A stretch of DNA of 64,000 nucleotides from NCBI RefSeq assembly GCF_900091605.1, contig NZ_FMCQ01000002.1, forward strand, positions 186,001 to 250,000. The letters are read 5' to 3'. Under the pieces are notes generated by a model. The model made no database searches and was not told the DNA's origin. It worked only from the letters and a program-made list of their open reading frames with translations. Shown here in pieces: positions 59,921-64,000 of the stretch (the first letter of the stretch is position 1; each line of letters opens with the position of its first letter). Source of the DNA: Micromonospora tulbaghiae (GTDB taxonomy: Bacteria; Actinomycetota; Actinomycetes; Mycobacteriales; Micromonosporaceae). A program made the position numbers and the translations under genes.

Positions 59921-60601
59921 CTAGCCTCGGGGCGCCGGCGCGGCCGGCTTCTCCACCGTGATCAGGTTCGACGCCACGGCCTTGTTCACCGCGTCGAGCC
60001 GGGACACCGCCCCCAGCTTCGTGAACACGTTGCGCAGGTGCCGTTTGACGGTCCCCTCGGTGATGTCCAGCCGCCGCCCGATCTGCGAGTTGCTGTACGC
60101 CTGGGCCACCAGGGCGAGGATCTCCGCCTCGCGGGCGGACAGGATGCTGGAGCGGCCGTCGCTGACCCGTTCGAAGCTCTCCCGCGAGATCGACAGCATC
60201 ACCCGGTCGCCGTCGCCCCGCACGCTGCGCAGCGTCGCCACGAGGTCGTCGCGGGTGACGGTCTTGACCAGGTACGCCTGGGCTCCGGCGCCGAGCAGCT
60301 CCTTCACGACGGCAGGCTCGTCGAACATGCTGAGGATGATGATCCGGGTGTCCGGGGCGACGGCGAGCGTACGGGCGATGGTGGCCGCGGCCTGCTCGCC
60401 CGGGATGCCCGCGTCGAGGAGCATCACGTCCGGCCGGTGCCTCGCCGCCATCACCACCGCCTCGGCGCCCGTGCCGGCCTCGCCGAGTACGACCAGGTCG
60501 GGCTCCATCGACAGCAGCTCGCGCAGGCCGTGCCGGAACAGTGCGTGGTCGTCGACGAGCACGATGGTGATGGACACGTCGGATTCAGCAGGCGGTGTCA
60601 T
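59921..60601 (-). CDS. NarL/LuxR-type response regulator
   Basis: 226 residues. The receiver is complete: Asp17-Asp18 in LVDDHALFRHG, phosphoacceptor Asp63 in VMLLDAGIP, and Lys in AYLVKTVT. The C-terminal LuxR helix-turn-helix (LSAREAEILALVAQAY, then GTVKRHL) binds DNA. Its start overlaps the stop of the kinase gene (ATGA), so the two form a two-component system. It probably regulates the cluster it sits in. Confidence 0.94.
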   Translation of the reverse strand: MTPPAESDVSITIVLVDDHALFRHGLRELLSMEPDLVVLGEAGTGAEAVVMAARHRPDVMLLDAGIPGEQAAATIARTLAVAPDTRIIILSMFDEPAVVKELLGAGAQAYLVKTVTRDDLVATLRSVRGDGDRVMLSISRESFERVSDGRSSILSAREAEILALVAQAYSNSQIGRRLDITEGTVKRHLRNVFTKLGAVSRLDAVNKAVASNLITVEKPAAPAPRG

Positions 60602-61683
60602 GTCTTCCTCGACAGGGGGACGAAGATCTCGATGTGCGTGCCGCGCCCCGGTGCGGTCTGCACGACGAGCTTCCCACCGAGCAGTTCGATCCGCTCGCGC
60701 ATGGAGGTCAGCCCGTGCCCGTGCACGGACCGGCCGGAGGCCGGATCGAAGCCCTGTCCGTCGTCGCCCACCCAGGCGCGTACCTCGTGCGGTGCGATGT
60801 CGATGTGGCTCACGATCGTGCTCGCGCCGGCGTGGTGGAACGCGTTGCGCAGCGCCTCACGTACCACGAGGAAGAGCTCCGCGAGCGCCTCGGCCGGCAC
60901 CCATGACTCGTCCCCGCTGATCGCGAGGTCGACCACCGCGCTGCCGTCGGTCATCGCCGAGACGAACCCGCGCAGAGCCTGTTCCAGGTTGTTGAACTCG
61001 GACTCCAGGCGCAGGTCCGTCGCCACGCCCCGGAGCGCGTCCATGCTCTGCACGCTGGCCTCGTAGGCGACCTCCACCTTCTCCTGGAGCCGGTTCAGGT
61101 CGACCTCGGCGTACCGCTTGGCCAGCTGCAGGTTGCGGTTCACCACGCTTGTCGGCCCGCCCACCCGGTCGTGCAGTTCCCGGGCGATCCGGCGGCGCTC
61201 CGCCATCTGGGCCTGCCGCACCCGGTCGAGCAGGAACGCCAGGTACGACTCGGAGGACCAGCGGATGCGCGTGAGGACGCTGCGTTGCAGCGCCTGATTG
61301 GCGGTCCGGAAGATGCACGTGGCGTCGGGCAGACCGGCCGCGGTCTCGATCACCGCGTCCAGCACGGGCTCGATCAGTTCGTTCGCGGCCCGCAGCGAGT
61401 CGACCGGGTGGATCACGGCTCGGGGGGCGGGCTTCGGGCCGGCCTGCGAGGCGAGGCCGATCCGCACTTCGTTGATCTCGGGCTGACCGGTGCGCAGGCT
61501 CGCCGTGACGTCGTCCAGCACCTGCCCGGCCTGGGCGACTATCTGGTCCATCTGGTCCTGGTCGAGGCCCAGCTCACCGGTGACCGTCAGGAGACGCTTC
61601 CGAAAGGTGGCCATAATTGCAGCGTGCCGGCCCTCGAACGCGCTCGCTACGGACAAGCCTGTGGCGAGCGCGTTCGTATCCAT
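60598..61683 (-). CDS. soluble NarL-family sensor histidine kinase
   Basis: 361 residues from ATG 61683 with AGAGGG upstream. The frame is open 23 codons further left, without a better start. No membrane segment is seen, so it senses something in the cytosol. Residues ~1-155 are helical and of no family I can name. The HisKA_3 motif AERRRIARELHDRVGG has the phospho-acceptor His171. The ATPase part has VVREALRNAFHHAG, GDDGQGFDP and GHGLTSMRERI. It is coupled to the response regulator. Confidence 0.9.
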   Translation of the reverse strand: MDTNALATGLSVASAFEGRHAAIMATFRKRLLTVTGELGLDQDQMDQIVAQAGQVLDDVTASLRTGQPEINEVRIGLASQAGPKPAPRAVIHPVDSLRAANELIEPVLDAVIETAAGLPDATCIFRTANQALQRSVLTRIRWSSESYLAFLLDRVRQAQMAERRRIARELHDRVGGPTSVVNRNLQLAKRYAEVDLNRLQEKVEVAYEASVQSMDALRGVATDLRLESEFNNLEQALRGFVSAMTDGSAVVDLAISGDESWVPAEALAELFLVVREALRNAFHHAGASTIVSHIDIAPHEVRAWVGDDGQGFDPASGRSVHGHGLTSMRERIELLGGKLVVQTAPGRGTHIEIFVPLSRKT

Positions 61684-61778
61684 AAGCCCTCTGCCCCCTC
61701 GCCCCGACCGGCCTGCGAAGGATAGTTTCCATTGGCCGTGCCGAGTGGGCAAGATCTCGCCGGGACAATCTCCTCAGT

Positions 61779-62324
61779 TCACCGTTTTGTGTTGTTGAGT
61801 AGCCCCGGCGGTCGAGTGTAGGAAATTGCGGCCAATGTGAACAGGGCCCCACCGGAGAGCCAGACCGGATCCCAGAGAAACAGATGCCAGGGCAGAGCCG
61901 ATCCGAGCCCGGCGGGCAGATCGACGACGCCGGCCACAATCAGCAGGTGCTGCGTCAGGTTGGCCAGGCCGTAGAGAGACAGCAACGCCGCCGCGCCCCA
62001 GCCGCCGAGCAGCAGCAGCCAGCGCGGCACCCAGCGCGGGCGTCCGGTGGCCAGCGCCAGACCCAGCGGCGCGGCGAGCAGCTTGAGCACCGCGGTGCCC
62101 CAGAGCAGCGCGACGAACGCCGGCTCCCGGGCCAGCGCCGGCTCCTCGACAGCCGGGCCGATCGTGCCCTGGCCCAGGAGGCCGCCGGCCGCCCAGTAGA
62201 AGCTGAGCCCCGCGAACAGCAGTGCCCATATGCAGGCGCCGTACCCGGCCCAGGAGCCCGGCCGCACGCCGGTGGTGCCGTCGCCGCTCCGGCCGTCGGT
62301 GTTCGTCACGGTGCTGCGGCTCAA
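61779..62324 (-). CDS. DUF3995-like small membrane protein
   Basis: 181 residues if TTG 62324 is the start (GGGAGGA 3-4 nt upstream); GTG 62309 would shorten it by five residues but is poorly spaced. Four hydrophobic segments are seen. The pattern ACIWALLFAGLSFYWAAGG, LWGTAVLKLLAAPLGLA and a C-terminal WDPVWLSGG suggests the DUF3995 family of unknown function. It lies upstream of the kinase gene on the same strand with a 95-bp gap. Confidence 0.75.
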   Translation of the reverse strand: MSRSTVTNTDGRSGDGTTGVRPGSWAGYGACIWALLFAGLSFYWAAGGLLGQGTIGPAVEEPALAREPAFVALLWGTAVLKLLAAPLGLALATGRPRWVPRWLLLLGGWGAAALLSLYGLANLTQHLLIVAGVVDLPAGLGSALPWHLFLWDPVWLSGGALFTLAAISYTRPPGLLNNTKR

Positions 62325-62423
62325 GGGTCCTCCCGGTCGGTCGGTGCGGCGGTCCGTCGGATGGTATCGATGAAGTCCCGCGCCGGCGGAACGCCGGCCC
62401 GCCCGACGGTCACCCGTCCTCCT

Positions 62424-62483
62424 CGAAGCACTCTCCAGGCCTGCTCGACGTGCCGTTGCCCTGCTCGAGGTGATGTCGAGGGC
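62424..62483 (+). promoter_or_regulatory. TCGA heptamer repeats, probable SARP boxes
   Basis: TCGA begins at 62424 (TCGAAGC), 62446 (TCGACGT), 62466 (TCGAGGT) and 62477 (TCGAGGG). The last two are heptamers 11 bp apart and the first two are 22 bp apart, the period of known SARP sites (TCGAGNN, four bases between). CCTGCTCGA is also directly repeated at 62441 and 62461. I cannot place a convincing -10 box. The ketosynthase GTG is about 118 bp downstream. Confidence 0.5.
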
Positions 62484-62601
62484 GCCGCGAGGCCCGCACA
62501 AGGCCGCGGCCCGAGGGTGGCATCCGACCACGCCACGGATGGCGGGGTGGCGCCCCGGCGCTCCCGCGACCGCGGCCCAAGGACTCACGGAGGACACCCC
62601 A

Positions 62602-63813
62602 GTGATGAACCGAAGGGTTGTGGTGACCGGGCTAGGGCCGGTCTCGAGCATCGGCACAGGCATCGACGTCTTCGCGGCCGCGCTGCGCGCCGGACGCAGC
62701 GGAATCACGCCGATCGCCAGCTTCGACACCACCGGCTTCGTGACCGAGCGCGCCGGCGAGGTGCACGAGTTCCAGCCGTACGACATGGTGAGCCGGATCG
62801 ATCCCGCCGAATGGGGGCGCAGCAGCCTCTTCGCCGCCGCGGCGGCCCGGCTCGCGCTCACCGACGCGGGGGCGCTCGACGTCGCGGCGGGCTCGGCCCG
62901 CGTGGGTGTCTGCATGGGCACGACCAGCGGCGAATCACAGGTGGTGGAGCGACTCACGGAGCACTGGCTGCGTGACGGTTACCGGCCGACGCCGCGGTCG
63001 CTGGCCCGTCAGATGCCGGCCGGTCGGGTCGCCGAGGCGGTGAGCCGCGAGCTCGACCTGCGGGGCACCACGACGACCGTCTCGACGGCCTGCTCGGCCA
63101 GCAACTACGCACTGGGGTACGCCTTCGACGCCATCGCCGCCGGCGACCAGGACTACATGATCGTCGGTGGGGCCGACTCGGTGTGCCGGTGGGCGCACGC
63201 CGGGTTCTACCGGCTGGGCGCCCTGGCCGCCGAACGCTGCGCGCCGTTCGACCGGGACCGCGCCGGGGTCATCACCGCCGAAGGCGGGGTGGCGCTGTTC
63301 CTGGAGAGCCTCGACTCGGCCCAGGCCCGAGGGGCCCGGATCTACTGCGAGGTGCTGGGCTACGGCCTCACCTGCGACGCCAAGCATCCGACCGCCCCGG
63401 ACGCGGCGAGCGTGGCCCGGTGCATGCGGCTGGCCCACCGGGACGCCGGCATCAAGCCCGACGAGGTGGATTTCATCTGCGCCCACGGGACCGCGACTCC
63501 CGCCAACGACGCCGCCGAGTACGAGGCGGTCCGCGAGGTGTTCGGCGACCGGCTGCCCCCGATGAGCTCGGTCAAGTCGATGCTCGGGCACACCATGGGC
63601 GCGGCGAGCGGGTTCAGCGCCGTCGCCGCGGCACTGGCCCTGTCGTCCGGCTTCCTCGCTCCCACCATCAACCACCTCACCACCGACCCGGCGATGCCCG
63701 GCCTCGACGTGGTGCCGAACCGGGCCCGACCCGCGCAGGCACAGATCGTCCAGGTCAACGGGTTCGCCTTCGGTGGCAACAACGCCATCACGATCCTGGG
63801 ACGGCTCGCATGA
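62602..63813 (+). CDS. beta-ketoacyl-ACP synthase (FabF/type II PKS KS)
   Basis: 403 residues from GTG 62602, which has GGAGG 8 nt upstream; ATG 62605 is the next codon. The full condensing-enzyme triad is present: Cys164 in VSTACSASNY, His295 in CAHGTAT, and His330 in MLGHTMGAASG. It extends acyl chains on an acyl carrier protein. Its stop overlaps the start of a second ketosynthase-like gene (ATGA), the usual KS-CLF order of type II polyketide systems. A primary FabF is less likely because no fatty-acid genes flank it. Confidence 0.93.
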   Translation: MMNRRVVVTGLGPVSSIGTGIDVFAAALRAGRSGITPIASFDTTGFVTERAGEVHEFQPYDMVSRIDPAEWGRSSLFAAAAARLALTDAGALDVAAGSARVGVCMGTTSGESQVVERLTEHWLRDGYRPTPRSLARQMPAGRVAEAVSRELDLRGTTTTVSTACSASNYALGYAFDAIAAGDQDYMIVGGADSVCRWAHAGFYRLGALAAERCAPFDRDRAGVITAEGGVALFLESLDSAQARGARIYCEVLGYGLTCDAKHPTAPDAASVARCMRLAHRDAGIKPDEVDFICAHGTATPANDAAEYEAVREVFGDRLPPMSSVKSMLGHTMGAASGFSAVAAALALSSGFLAPTINHLTTDPAMPGLDVVPNRARPAQAQIVQVNGFAFGGNNAITILGRLA

Positions 63814-64000
63814 CAGTGACCACCGACCTTCCCGGCATCACCACAGTGCTCGGCATCTCCGGATGGGGTGTGGTGTCGCCGTACGGCTTGGGCGCCGACG
63901 AGTTCACCGCCGGCCTGCGCGCGGGCCGTGACGTCACTGTCGACGCCGCCGAGCTGACCGACGAGCCGGTGCCGCACCCGCGGGCGTACGCCCTCGCGGG
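63810..64000 (+). CDS. second ketosynthase-like protein (CLF position), cut by window
   Basis: The first 63 residues are seen. VLGISGWGVVSPYGLGADEF is the N-terminal strand-turn of ketosynthases and chain-length factors. The active-site region lies outside the window, so KS and CLF cannot be told apart by sequence. The ATGA overlap with the preceding KS gene makes a KS-CLF heterodimer likely. Confidence 0.8.
   Translation, partial: MTVTTDLPGITTVLGISGWGVVSPYGLGADEFTAGLRAGRDVTVDAAELTDEPVPHPRAYALA

Overview
This window is very GC-rich DNA, with third codon positions almost always G or C. It has frequent GTG/TTG starts, a type VII (ESX/WXG100) secretion locus, SARP regulators and a secreted enzyme carrying a CBM2 module. 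Together these point to a filamentous actinomycete. Micromonosporaceae is my best guess from gene content, not proven.

Layout. (1) 1-36165 is a type VII secretion (T7SS) locus. On the minus strand a YbaB-like protein and a WXG100-like protein precede one giant effector gene. That gene is open for at least 4105 codons and runs off the left edge. Divergently on the plus strand lie two WXG100 proteins, an unknown protein, a WXG-headed Pro/Gly-rich protein with five PDAxGL...DW motifs, a small coiled-coil protein, EccC, EccD, EccB, a large protein with a caspase/C80-like N-terminus and an ADP-ribosyltransferase-like C-terminus, an EccA-type AAA ATPase fused to a beta-helix, a second YbaB-like protein, a LuxR-type regulator with a pseudo-receiver, and a second copy of the caspase-like/ART-like protein. 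EccE and mycosin are not seen here. (2) 36170-40395 holds two tandem large SARP-ATPase regulators behind a good promoter. (3) 40683-45736 holds a secreted alpha/beta hydrolase with CBM2, a gene remnant, a PadR/HAAS-DUF1700 pair and an acyl-CoA oxidase. (4) 45863-50973 is an operon preceded by a probable iron box (DtxR/IdeR type). It encodes a strongly asymmetric ABC-exporter pair and a nucleotidyltransferase-methyltransferase fusion. (5) 51032-64000 is the left part of a natural-product gene cluster.

The most interesting part is region 5. A tightly overlapping minus-strand operon runs cupin, methionyl-tRNA-synthetase-like enzyme, DAO-type FAD oxidoreductase, L-lysine N6-hydroxylase, small protein, LysE-type exporter. 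The first four match the known N-N bond-forming set that makes hydrazinoacetic acid from lysine and glycine (s56-p1 pathway; also used for triacsins). In the known case the cupin and MetRS-like parts are one protein; here they are two genes overlapping by 8 nt. About 6 kb to the right, after SARP and two-component regulators, a ketosynthase gene and the start of a second ketosynthase-like gene (chain-length-factor position) begin. They lie behind TCGA heptamer repeats that resemble SARP boxes. A hydrazine-containing polyketide, possibly a polyene of triacsin type, is the inferred product, but most of the polyketide part lies outside the window.

Convergent gene pairs in regions 3-5 are separated by strong perfect or near-perfect hairpins.
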